A program made the position numbers and the translations under genes. The notes beneath the pieces were generated by a model. That model saw only the letters and a list, made by a program, of their open reading frames with translations. It made no database searches and had not been told where the DNA came from. Positions 1 through 6,505 of a DNA stretch of 9,718 nucleotides are shown here, one piece after another; position 1 is the first letter of the stretch; the number at the start of each line of letters is the position of its first letter. This stretch comes from JBBKXP01 sp038251315 (GTDB lineage: Bacteria > Pseudomonadota > Alphaproteobacteria > Rhodobacterales > Rhodobacteraceae), in NCBI GenBank assembly GCA_038251315.1, contig JBBSBK010000115.1, positions 1 to 9,718 of the forward strand, given 5' to 3'.

Positions 1-548
1 CCGACCGTTTCATTGCCCTTCCAGCCGATCCGCGCTAATTCATCGCCGAACGCCAACCCCTTGGCATCCTTGCGGTCATAGGCCCATTCCTGGGTATGTT
101 TCCCGGCGAAAACCCCACTGGCCAACATGGCGGGTGCGAACCGCGTGCCTTCCTCGTTTGTCCAGTTGACCACCACGATAGGGTGCTTTGTCTTGATCCC
201 CAGATCGTTCAGCGTGCGGATAATTTCGAGGCCCGCCAGCACGCCCAGAACGCCATCATATTTGCCGCCCGTCGGTTGGGTATCAAGGTGCGAGCCGACA
301 TAGACGGGCAGGGCATCGGGGTCGGTGCCTTCGCGGCGCGCAAACATGTTGCCCATTGTGTCCAGACCCATCGTGCAGCCCGCGTCGACGCACCATTTCT
401 GAAACAGATGCCGCCCCTTGCTGTCGTCGTCCGTCAACGTCTGGCGATTGTTGCCGCCCGCGATTCCGGGGCCGATCTGGGCCATGTCCATCAGGCTGTC
501 CCACAGGCGTTCGCCATTGATCTTCAGGTTCTCTCCGGGGGCAGGCAT
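1..548 (-). CDS. Zn-dependent hydrolase of the carbamoylase / beta-ureidopropionase family (C-terminus beyond window)
   Basis: This is the N-terminal 182 residues of an M20-type amidohydrolase of the hydantoinase/carbamoylase family. Such enzymes hydrolyse N-carbamoyl groups from amino acids; in uracil breakdown the reaction is N-carbamoyl-beta-alanine to beta-alanine, CO2 and ammonia. The family's metal-site motifs are visible: GSHLDTQPTGGKYDG at residues 85-99 (putative ligands H87, D89, D98) and NEEGTRF at 131-137 (acidic pair E132/E133). Family members are about 400 residues, so more than half lies left of the window. The start at 548 is supported by GAAGGA eight bases upstream. There is no signal peptide, so the protein is probably cytoplasmic. 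It is divergent from rutR, and the RutR operator sits 30 bases before its start codon, which argues for a pyrimidine role (beta-ureidopropionase). N-carbamoyl-L-amino-acid hydrolase or allantoate amidohydrolase cannot be excluded from sequence alone. Confidence 0.9.
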   Translation of the reverse strand, partial: MPAPGENLKINGERLWDSLMDMAQIGPGIAGGNNRQTLTDDDSKGRHLFQKWCVDAGCTMGLDTMGNMFARREGTDPDALPVYVGSHLDTQPTGGKYDGVLGVLAGLEIIRTLNDLGIKTKHPIVVVNWTNEEGTRFAPAMLASGVFAGKHTQEWAYDRKDAKGLAFGDELARIGWKGNETV

Positions 549-578
549 GGCAGGTGTCCTTCAAGGCAAAAGGCGTGA

Positions 579-596
579 TTTGACCAACTGGTCAAA
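579..596. promoter_or_regulatory. RutR operator (perfect 18-bp palindrome)
   Basis: TTTGACCAACTGGTCAAA is a perfect inverted repeat with 8-bp arms and a 2-bp centre. It contains the known Escherichia coli RutR consensus TTGACCA-NN-TGGTCAA without a mismatch. It lies in the intergenic region between rutR and the divergent hydrolase gene, 30 bases before the hydrolase start and about 100 before rutR. It overlaps the predicted transcription start of the hydrolase and the predicted -35 of rutR, so both are expected to be repressed until uracil or thymine is bound. Confidence 0.9.
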
Positions 597-609
597 GCTA
601 CGCTAACAG
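580..609 (+). promoter_or_regulatory. Candidate rutR promoter overlapping the operator
   Basis: TTGACC (580-585), part of the left operator arm, could serve as -35, with TAACAG (604-609) as a weak -10 after 18 bases. If it is real, RutR would occlude its own promoter (autorepression), with a leader of about 85 bases before the start codon at 700. The -10 match is poor (three of six). Confidence 0.3.
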
Positions 610-627
610 AGGGCAAGGGCCAGTCAA
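600..627 (-). promoter_or_regulatory. Candidate promoter of the Zn-dependent hydrolase gene
   Basis: On the minus strand TTGACT (627-622) is followed after 16 bases by TAGCGT (605-600). The -35 matches the sigma-70 consensus in five of six positions and the -10 in three, a pattern common in alphaproteobacteria. The predicted start of transcription, near 593, falls inside the RutR operator, so a bound repressor would block initiation. This was read by eye; no start site has been mapped. Confidence 0.5.
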
Positions 628-688
628 GGTTTGCGCGTATCCGTTTGGCAGTTGCCGCAAAATCGGGCGCAGGGTGCCCCGATTGCGC

Positions 689-693
689 AGGAG
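689..693 (+). promoter_or_regulatory. Ribosome binding site fixing the rutR start
   Basis: AGGAG stands six bases before ATG 700. The reading frame is open further upstream to a TTG at 631, but no good Shine-Dalgarno sequence precedes that codon, and E. coli RutR-type homology begins downstream of it. The ATG is therefore preferred. Confidence 0.7.
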
Positions 694-699
694 TTCCGC

Positions 700-1302
700 A
701 TGGTCATTACCCGCACCCGAATCCAGGAAAAGAACCGATCCGCGATTCTTGACGCCGGGCTGGAGGTGTTCTCGCAATACGGATTTCGCGGCACGACCCT
801 CGATCAAATCGCCGAGGCGGCGGGGCTGTCCAAGCCGAACCTGCTATACTACTTTCCTTCAAAAGAGGCGATCCACACCGAACTGCTGGAAAGCCTGCTG
901 GAAACCTGGCTCGACCCGCTGCACGCGCTCGACGACGGCGGCGATCCAATCGGCGAAATCCTCGACTACGTGCGTCGCAAGCTTGAGATGAGCCGGGATT
1001 TCCCGCGGGAAAGCCGGCTATTCGCCAATGAAATCCTGCAGGGTGCCCCCCGAATCGACGACAACCTGCGCGGTGAATTGAAAACGCTGGTGGACGAAAA
1101 GGCGCAGGTGATCCGGGGCTGGATCGCCACCGGAAAGGTCGCCCCGGTCGATCCGCATCACCTGATCTTTTCGATTTGGGCGCTGACCCAGCATTATGCA
1201 GACTTTGACGTGCAGGTGCGGGCGGTTCTTGGCGGGGCCGACCCGTTTCCGGGGGCGCAGGCCTACCTCGATCAGGTTTTCAGAACGCTTTTGCGGCCCT
1301 GA
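700..1302 (+). CDS. rutR: RutR, TetR-family pyrimidine-responsive repressor
   Basis: This 200-residue TetR-family regulator closely resembles E. coli RutR (about 212 residues) along its whole length. The N-terminal helix-turn-helix spans about residues 32-52, with GLSKPNLLYYFPSKEAI at 42-58. The C-terminal ligand domain holds the RutR-type stretches LEMSRDFPRESRLF and GKVAPVDPHHLIF followed by WALTQHYADF. E. coli RutR leaves DNA when it binds uracil or thymine and controls the rut operon and other pyrimidine genes. Here no rut gene is visible; the neighbours belong to the reductive pathway. The perfect operator upstream makes the assignment unusually firm for a TetR protein. It is divergent from the hydrolase gene and is followed after 67 bases by kup in the same direction. 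Autoregulation is inferred from the operator position. Confidence 0.95.
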   Translation: MVITRTRIQEKNRSAILDAGLEVFSQYGFRGTTLDQIAEAAGLSKPNLLYYFPSKEAIHTELLESLLETWLDPLHALDDGGDPIGEILDYVRRKLEMSRDFPRESRLFANEILQGAPRIDDNLRGELKTLVDEKAQVIRGWIATGKVAPVDPHHLIFSIWALTQHYADFDVQVRAVLGGADPFPGAQAYLDQVFRTLLRP

Positions 1303-1310
1303 AACGACGC

Positions 1311-1339
1311 TTGTGCAGGTCACGCCGCAGGCATAGAAG
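1311..1339 (+). promoter_or_regulatory. Candidate kup promoter
   Basis: TTGTGC (1311-1316), 17 bases, then TAGAAG (1334-1339; four of six matches to the -10 consensus) lie in the short rutR-kup gap. This would give a leader of about 25 bases before ATG 1370. No hairpin terminator for rutR is seen in the gap, so read-through from rutR is also possible. Confidence 0.35.
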
Positions 1340-1369
1340 CCGCGACGCTGCCCCCATTGGCCACAGGTC

Positions 1370-3256
1370 ATGTCATTCGACTCCGCCGATCCCGTCGGCG
1401 CCCCGCAACCGAAACCAAAAACCGTTGCCCTGACCATCGGATCGGTCGGCGTGGTTTATGGCGATATCGGCACCAGCCCGCTTTATGCTCTGCGCGAAGG
1501 GCTTGCGGCCGCCACCGAAGGGCGCGAGGCCGGGGCGGGTGATGTCATCGGCATCGTGTCGCTGCTCCTGTGGCTGCTGATCTTTATCGCCACCTTCAAA
1601 TATGTCGTCCTGATGCTGCGCGCCGACAACCGGGGCGAGGGCGGCACGTTGTCGTTGCTCGCCCTTGGGCAACGGGCCTTCGGCGGGCGTACAAGGATTC
1701 TGATTGCCCTGGGCATCATCGGGACCTCGCTGTTTTTTGGTGACGCGATCATCACCCCCGCCATTTCGGTACTGTCGGCGGTCGAAGGTGTCACCCTGAT
1801 CGCGCCGCATTTTGACCGCTACGTGATCCCGGCGACAATCCTGATCCTGCTCACCCTGTTCTGGTTTCAGCGGCGCGGCACCGGACGGGTATCGCGGTTG
1901 TTCGGGCCGATCATGCTGGCGTGGTTCGCGATGATTGCTTTGCTGGGCCTGCGCCACATCGCCGAAGGGCCGCAGGTGCTGGCCGCCCTCAGCCCGGTGC
2001 CGGGCATCGCCTTCCTGCTTCACCACGGCGATGCCGCACTCCCCGTGCTGGGGTCGGTGTTCCTGGCGATCACCGGGGCAGAGGCGCTTTATGCCGATAT
2101 GGGTCATTTCGGGCGCAAACCGATCCGGCTGGCCTGGGGTCTGGTGGTGCTGCCGTCGCTGGCCCTGTGCTATCTGGGGCAGGGCGCGATGGTGTTGGCA
2201 GATCCGGCCAAGGCCGCCAACCCGTTCTTTCTGATGGCCCCGTCATGGGCGCTGCCGGGTCTGGTGGCTTTCAGCACGGTGGCAACCGTCATCGCCAGTC
2301 AGGCGGTCATTACGGGCGCATTTTCGGTTGCCCGGCAGGCGGTACAACTGGGGCTGCTGCCACGGCTGGAAATCCTGCACACTTCGGAAACCCAGGAGGG
2401 GCAGATTTTCCTGCCCAGGGTCAATACGATCCTGCTGGTCAGCGTCGTGCTGCTGGTCATCGGTTTTGGCAGTTCGGCGCGGTTGGCCACCGCCTATGGC
2501 ATTGCCGTGACGGGCGAGATGATCGTGACGACGCTGTTGGCCTTTGTAGTGCTCCGTGCCCTCTGGAAATGGAAACTGTGGCTGGTGATAGGCATCCTTG
2601 CCCCGATCCTGATGGTCGAGCTGTTCCTGTTTGCCGCCAACCTGACCAAATTCGCCAACGGTGGCTTTTTGCCCATTTCGGTTGCCATGCTGCTGGCCCT
2701 GGTGATGGCGACCTTTGTTCGCGGCAGCGAACTGGTGCAGCGCAAGTCGCGCGAGTCCAGCACCGCATTATCGACCCTGCTTCCGTCTTTAGAAAAGTCA
2801 CGCCATATCAGCCGCGCCCCCGGCACCGCCGTTTTCCTGACGGCCGAACCGGTGGTGGCCCCGCCGGCGCTGATGCATAACCTCAAGCACAACGGCGTCC
2901 TGCATCACCGCAACTATGTCGTGACTGTGTCGACAGCCAATCGCCCGCATGTGCCGCTAGCGGAAATGGCCGACCTTGAGCAGTTGAACGACACCTTTGC
3001 CCGCGTTCGTCTGCGCTTTGGCTACATGGACGAGGTGAACGTGCCCAAGGCGCTGCGTCAGGTCGTCAAGTTCGACATCATGTCGACCTCGTTCTTCCTG
3101 AACCGCCGGACCTTCAAACTGAGTGGGAAGAGCCGGATGCCCGGCTGGCAGAAGCGGCTGTTCGTCGCGACCACTCGCGCCGCCGCCAACGCGCACGACT
3201 TTTACCGGCTACCATCGAACCGGGTGGTCGAACTGGGGCAGCAAATCACGTTCTGA
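1370..3256 (+). CDS. kup: Kup potassium uptake transporter
   Basis: This 628-residue inner-membrane K+ transporter of the KUP/HAK/KT family is thought to act as a K+/H+ symporter, and the length is typical. The family signature GVVYGDIGTSPLYALRE lies at residues 27-43 in the first membrane segment. About twelve hydrophobic segments follow up to roughly residue 455, including the conserved stretches GTSLFFGDAIITPAISVLSA and TGAEALYADMGHFG. A soluble C-terminal domain (about 460-628) ends with the family-typical DFYRLPSNRVVELG. An in-frame TAG at 1334 and no other start codon after it make ATG 1370 the earliest possible start. The Shine-Dalgarno sequence is poor (only a weak AGG very close to the ATG), so translation may be weak or coupled to rutR. 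Its position inside a pyrimidine locus has no obvious functional reason. Neighbouring kdp or trk genes are absent. Confidence 0.96.
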   Translation: MSFDSADPVGAPQPKPKTVALTIGSVGVVYGDIGTSPLYALREGLAAATEGREAGAGDVIGIVSLLLWLLIFIATFKYVVLMLRADNRGEGGTLSLLALGQRAFGGRTRILIALGIIGTSLFFGDAIITPAISVLSAVEGVTLIAPHFDRYVIPATILILLTLFWFQRRGTGRVSRLFGPIMLAWFAMIALLGLRHIAEGPQVLAALSPVPGIAFLLHHGDAALPVLGSVFLAITGAEALYADMGHFGRKPIRLAWGLVVLPSLALCYLGQGAMVLADPAKAANPFFLMAPSWALPGLVAFSTVATVIASQAVITGAFSVARQAVQLGLLPRLEILHTSETQEGQIFLPRVNTILLVSVVLLVIGFGSSARLATAYGIAVTGEMIVTTLLAFVVLRALWKWKLWLVIGILAPILMVELFLFAANLTKFANGGFLPISVAMLLALVMATFVRGSELVQRKSRESSTALSTLLPSLEKSRHISRAPGTAVFLTAEPVVAPPALMHNLKHNGVLHHRNYVVTVSTANRPHVPLAEMADLEQLNDTFARVRLRFGYMDEVNVPKALRQVVKFDIMSTSFFLNRRTFKLSGKSRMPGWQKRLFVATTRAAANAHDFYRLPSNRVVELGQQITF

Positions 3257-3295
3257 TGACCGCGCGACAGCGACGCTGCAAACTGCCGTCCGCTG

Positions 3296-3324
3296 TTGCG
3301 CATTCCCTTTGCGCTGGCTAGCGT
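3296..3324 (+). promoter_or_regulatory. Candidate promoter of the GAF-histidine kinase gene
   Basis: In the 115-base gap after kup, TTGCGC (3296-3301) and TAGCGT (3319-3324) are separated by exactly 17 bases. The -10 hexamer is identical to that proposed for the hydrolase gene at 605-600. A leader of about 40 bases would precede ATG 3372. No clear terminator hairpin for kup is visible in this gap. Confidence 0.4.
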
Positions 3325-3371
3325 CAGTTTGGGGTTATTCCCGGAATTCGTGCAGGGAACAGGCCAGATCA

Positions 3372-4475
3372 ATGCGGGCAGACAATCATCCACGCCATGC
3401 CGACCGGATGCAGACGCTGCACTCTTACAACGTTCTCGATACCCCGCACGAGGCCGAGTTTGACGATATCGTGCAGCTTGCGTCGAGCATCTGCGACACC
3501 CCGATCTCGCTCATCTCGTTCCTCGATACCGATCGGAACTGGTTCAAGGCCGAGGTCGGGACCGGCCTGCAGGAGGCGCCGCGTGACACCGCGTTCTGCG
3601 CCCACGCGCTGCTCGAAACCGAGTTCGTCGAAATCAATGACACGCTGAATGACCCGCGCACCCGCAACAATCCGCTGGCGCTGGGCGATCCGCATCTGCG
3701 GTTCTATGCGGGCGCGCAGTTGGTCGGGCATGACGGGCTGCCGCTGGGCATGCTGTGCGTGTTCGACAAGAAACCGCGACACCTGACCGTCCAGCAACGC
3801 AACGCGATGCAGGTGCTGGCGCGGCTGGTGATGAAACAGCTTGACCTGCGCCGGGCCTTGCGCATTCAGGACACCCTGCGCCGCGAGATCGACCACAGGG
3901 TCAAGAATTCGCTGCAATCGGTGTCGTCGCTGATCCGGTTGCAGGCCCATGCATCGGGGTCGGACGAGGTGCGCGCGGCGCTCGATACCGTCCACAGGCG
4001 GATCGAAACGGTCGCAGCCCTGCATCATGCCTTGTATCGCACGGACACCGGCAACAGGATCCCGTTGAACCTGTACCTGAACCGGATCGCGCAATTGATC
4101 GGTGACGGATTGCCTGACAGCATCCGGCTTGACGCGCGCTTTGACCCTGTCGAGGTCGATTCATCGGCGGCCGCCGCGATGGCAAGCATCCTGAACGAAT
4201 TCGCCGCCAATTCCGCCAAACACGCCTTCGGCGACGGGCGCAACGGCCAACTGGTCTTTCGCGGCACGCTGGCGGGCGACGGAATCTATCACATGATCCT
4301 GACCGATGACGGTATCGGCCTTTCAGACCGGGGTCAGGCAAACCCCGGCCTTGGCCTTCTGATCATCGAGGCTGCGATTCAGCAGATCGAGGCACAGATC
4401 ATCCCGTACACGGGCGAAGGGCCAGGACATCGGCTGCACATCACCTTTACCCCGACAGTCCCGGCCGACGGCTGA
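3372..4475 (+). CDS. Soluble GAF-HisKA_2 sensor histidine kinase
   Basis: The 367-residue protein has no membrane segment, so sensing is probably cytoplasmic. Residues about 20-160 form a GAF domain of the widespread type (FCAHALLETEFVEINDTLND, then DPRTRNNPLA and GMLCVFDK). A HisKA_2 dimerisation/phosphoacceptor box follows, with DHRVKNSLQS at 174-183 and predicted phospho-acceptor H175. The C-terminal ATPase has the N-box NEFAANSAKHAF (275-286; E276, N280), the G1 box DDGIGL (312-317) and a G2 box GLGLL (326-330). Such kinases are frequent in alphaproteobacteria, some in the general stress response, but signal and partner are unknown here: no response regulator lies next to it. The frame is open upstream into kup; ATG 3372 is chosen because GAF homology begins shortly after it and the gene then clears kup. 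The Shine-Dalgarno sequence is weak (AGG, eight bases before). Confidence 0.88.
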   Translation: MRADNHPRHADRMQTLHSYNVLDTPHEAEFDDIVQLASSICDTPISLISFLDTDRNWFKAEVGTGLQEAPRDTAFCAHALLETEFVEINDTLNDPRTRNNPLALGDPHLRFYAGAQLVGHDGLPLGMLCVFDKKPRHLTVQQRNAMQVLARLVMKQLDLRRALRIQDTLRREIDHRVKNSLQSVSSLIRLQAHASGSDEVRAALDTVHRRIETVAALHHALYRTDTGNRIPLNLYLNRIAQLIGDGLPDSIRLDARFDPVEVDSSAAAAMASILNEFAANSAKHAFGDGRNGQLVFRGTLAGDGIYHMILTDDGIGLSDRGQANPGLGLLIIEAAIQQIEAQIIPYTGEGPGHRLHITFTPTVPADG

Positions 4476-4527
4476 CCGCGGCGGAACTGTTAGCGCTTCC
4501 AGGCGTTTCCTCACCAAGGAGATCGCG

Positions 4528-5199
4528 ATGCCCGACACCTTGACCCTTCAGCAAATCAGCCCGGTGACTCACGACACCCACCATCTGGTGTTCGACCGTC
4601 CCGAAGGGTTCGATTTCACCCCCGGACAGGCGACGCACATGGCGCTGGACCGCGACGGCTGGCGCGACGAGGACCGGCCGTTCACCATGACCTCGCAACC
4701 CGGCGATCCGATGCTGGAATTCATCATCAAATCCTACCCGTCGCACAACGGCGTCACTCAGCGGATCGGCATGATGAACAAGGGCGACCGGGTGCTGGCG
4801 GAAAAACCGGCGGGCGCGATTTCGGATCACGGCCCCGGCGTGTTCATCGCAGGCGGAGCCGGGATCACGCCGTTCATCCCGATTCTGCGCAAACGGGCCA
4901 AGGATTCGACCTTGGATGGTTGCGACCTGATCTTTGCCAACAAGACCGAAGACGATATCATCCTGCGCGACGAATGGAACGGGATGACAGGGCTGAGGGT
5001 GCATCTGCTGGTTTCTGACGCAGCGGATTCGAACCTGCAGAAGGGCAGGATCGACAAAGATTACCTGCGCGACACCGTCTCTGATTTCGACCGATGGTTC
5101 TATCTGTGCGGCCCGCAGGACATGGTCGATGACGTCCGCATATCGCTCAAGGCGCTGGGCGCCTTGGCCGACAGGATCATCACCGAAAAGGGCTGGTAG
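4528..5199 (+). CDS. FAD/NAD(P)-binding flavodoxin/ferredoxin reductase-like oxidoreductase
   Basis: This 223-residue protein of the ferredoxin-NADP reductase superfamily has an N-terminal FAD-binding barrel with RPFTMTS at 50-56 (the RxYS/T-type flavin motif) and a nucleotide-binding half with GGAGITPF at 109-116 and CGPQDMVDD at 194-202. It lacks a [2Fe-2S] plant-ferredoxin domain, so it must pass electrons to, or receive them from, a separate carrier (flavodoxin or ferredoxin), which is not encoded here. AAGGAG at 4516-4521, six bases before ATG 4528, fixes the start. It follows the kinase gene after 52 bases and may share its transcript. Its stop codon is separated by one base from that of preA on the other strand. 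A role with PreTA is possible but unproven: PreT already supplies a flavin/NAD(H) module. Confidence 0.85.
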   Translation: MPDTLTLQQISPVTHDTHHLVFDRPEGFDFTPGQATHMALDRDGWRDEDRPFTMTSQPGDPMLEFIIKSYPSHNGVTQRIGMMNKGDRVLAEKPAGAISDHGPGVFIAGGAGITPFIPILRKRAKDSTLDGCDLIFANKTEDDIILRDEWNGMTGLRVHLLVSDAADSNLQKGRIDKDYLRDTVSDFDRWFYLCGPQDMVDDVRISLKALGALADRIITEKGW

Positions 5200-5200
5200 C

Positions 5201-6505
5201 CTATTCCGCCGCAACCGCGCCGGGATTATTCGGGTGCGTCGTCCAGTTGGCATATTCCTTTTGCACCACCTTACCGGTGCGCGGGTCGATCTGCCCGGCT
5301 TGCATCGGCACCATGTCGATGCAGTTTTCCACCGGACACACCTCGACACACAGGTTGCAGGCGACGCATTCGGCGTCGATCACGGTAAACGTGCGATCAT
5401 CCGACATCGCGATGGCCTGATGGCTGGTATCCTCGCAGGCGGCATAGCAACGGCCGCATTTGATGCAGGCGTCCTGATTGATATGCGCCTTGGCGACGTA
5501 GTTCAGGTTCAGATACTGCCAGTCGGTCACGTTTGGCACCGCCATGCCGACGAAATCACTGACGCTTGCATATCCCTTTTCATCCATCCACTGCGACAGT
5601 CCCGATTTCATTTCCGAAACGATGCGGAACCCATAAGTCATCGCCGCCGTGCAGACCTGCACGTTACCGCAGCCCAGCGCCATGAATTCAGCCGCGTCGC
5701 GCCATGTGGTAATGCCGCCGATGCCGCTGATCGGCATGCCACGGGTTTCCATGTCGCGGGCAATCTCGGCGACCATGTTCAGCGCGATGGGTTTTACCGC
5801 CGGACCACAATAGCCGCCGTGCGACCCTTTGCCATCGATGGACGGCTCGGGCGACATGGAATCGAGGTTGACGCTCGTTATGCTGCTGATCGTGTTGATA
5901 AGGCTGACCGCATCCGCCCCGCCCGCCTTGGCCGCGCGGGCCGGTTTGCGAATGTCGGTGATGTTGGGCGTCAGTTTCACGATGACCGGCATGCGGCTGT
6001 ATTGCTTGCACCAGCGGCTGACCATTTCGATGTATTCCGGCACCTGACCCACCGCAGCACCCATGCCGCGTTCGGACATGCCGTGCGGGCAGCCGAAATT
6101 GAGTTCGATACCATCCGCGCCCGTCTCCTCGACCAGCGGCAGGATGTCCTTCCACGCCTGTTCCTCGCACGGGACCATGATGCTGACGATCATCGCGCGG
6201 TCCGGCCAGTCGCGCTTGACCGCCTTGATCTCGCGCAGGTTCACCTCAAGCGGGCGGTCGGTGATCAGTTCGATGTTGTTGAGGCCTAAAAGTCGCCGAT
6301 CCGCGCCATAAATCGCGCCGTACCGCGGCCCGTTGACATTGACGACAGGCGGTCCTTCGGACCCAAGCGTTTTCCAGACGACACCGCCCCATCCGGCTTC
6401 GAACGCGCGGCGGACGTTGTATTCCTTGTCGGTCGGCGGGGCGGAGGCGAGCCAGAACGGGTTCGGGGATTTGATCCCGATGAAATTGGTGGAAAGGTCG
6501 GCCAT
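5201..6505 (-). CDS. preA: PreA, FMN/4Fe-4S subunit of NAD-dependent dihydropyrimidine dehydrogenase
   Basis: PreA (434 residues) reduces uracil and thymine to 5,6-dihydro forms, with electrons supplied by PreT; the pair corresponds to the single-chain eukaryotic DPD. Residues 1 to about 310 form the FMN-binding TIM barrel of the dihydroorotate dehydrogenase type. NFGCPHGMSERGMG (136-149) carries the catalytic cysteine C139, equivalent by eye to DPD C671. N204-T205 in LINTIS matches the substrate-binding NT of DPD. The residue before the cysteine is Gly (G138) where DPD has Ser. Two ferredoxin-like 4Fe-4S sites follow: C347, C350, C353, C357 and C380, C383, C386, C390. The ATG abuts the preT stop (TAG|ATG), so translation is probably coupled; GGGGA lies eight bases upstream. 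The gene is co-directional with preT and convergent with the reductase gene. Confidence 0.96.
   Translation of the reverse strand: MADLSTNFIGIKSPNPFWLASAPPTDKEYNVRRAFEAGWGGVVWKTLGSEGPPVVNVNGPRYGAIYGADRRLLGLNNIELITDRPLEVNLREIKAVKRDWPDRAMIVSIMVPCEEQAWKDILPLVEETGADGIELNFGCPHGMSERGMGAAVGQVPEYIEMVSRWCKQYSRMPVIVKLTPNITDIRKPARAAKAGGADAVSLINTISSITSVNLDSMSPEPSIDGKGSHGGYCGPAVKPIALNMVAEIARDMETRGMPISGIGGITTWRDAAEFMALGCGNVQVCTAAMTYGFRIVSEMKSGLSQWMDEKGYASVSDFVGMAVPNVTDWQYLNLNYVAKAHINQDACIKCGRCYAACEDTSHQAIAMSDDRTFTVIDAECVACNLCVEVCPVENCIDMVPMQAGQIDPRTGKVVQKEYANWTTHPNNPGAVAAE

Noticed and set aside
96..578. Plus-strand open frame of 160 codons at the left edge
   Set aside because: The minus strand encodes the conserved hydrolase motifs over the same bases; the plus frame shows none and would run up to the RutR operator.
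631..699. N-terminal extension of RutR from TTG 631
   Set aside because: It has no good ribosome binding site and no similarity to RutR; ATG 700 with AGGAG fits better.
1373..2107. Minus-strand frame of 244 codons inside kup
   Set aside because: The product is polar and low-complexity, without motif; kup on the other strand is unambiguous.
4476..4527. Separate promoter for the flavin reductase gene in the 52-base gap
   Set aside because: TAGCGC at 4491 has no acceptable -35 at 16-18 bases, so I prefer co-transcription with the kinase gene.
5129..6289. Long plus-strand open frame of 386 codons opposite preA
   Set aside because: It is antisense to preA, whose FMN and 4Fe-4S motifs are intact. 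Open antisense frames are usual in G+C-rich genes, and the translation shows no family motif.
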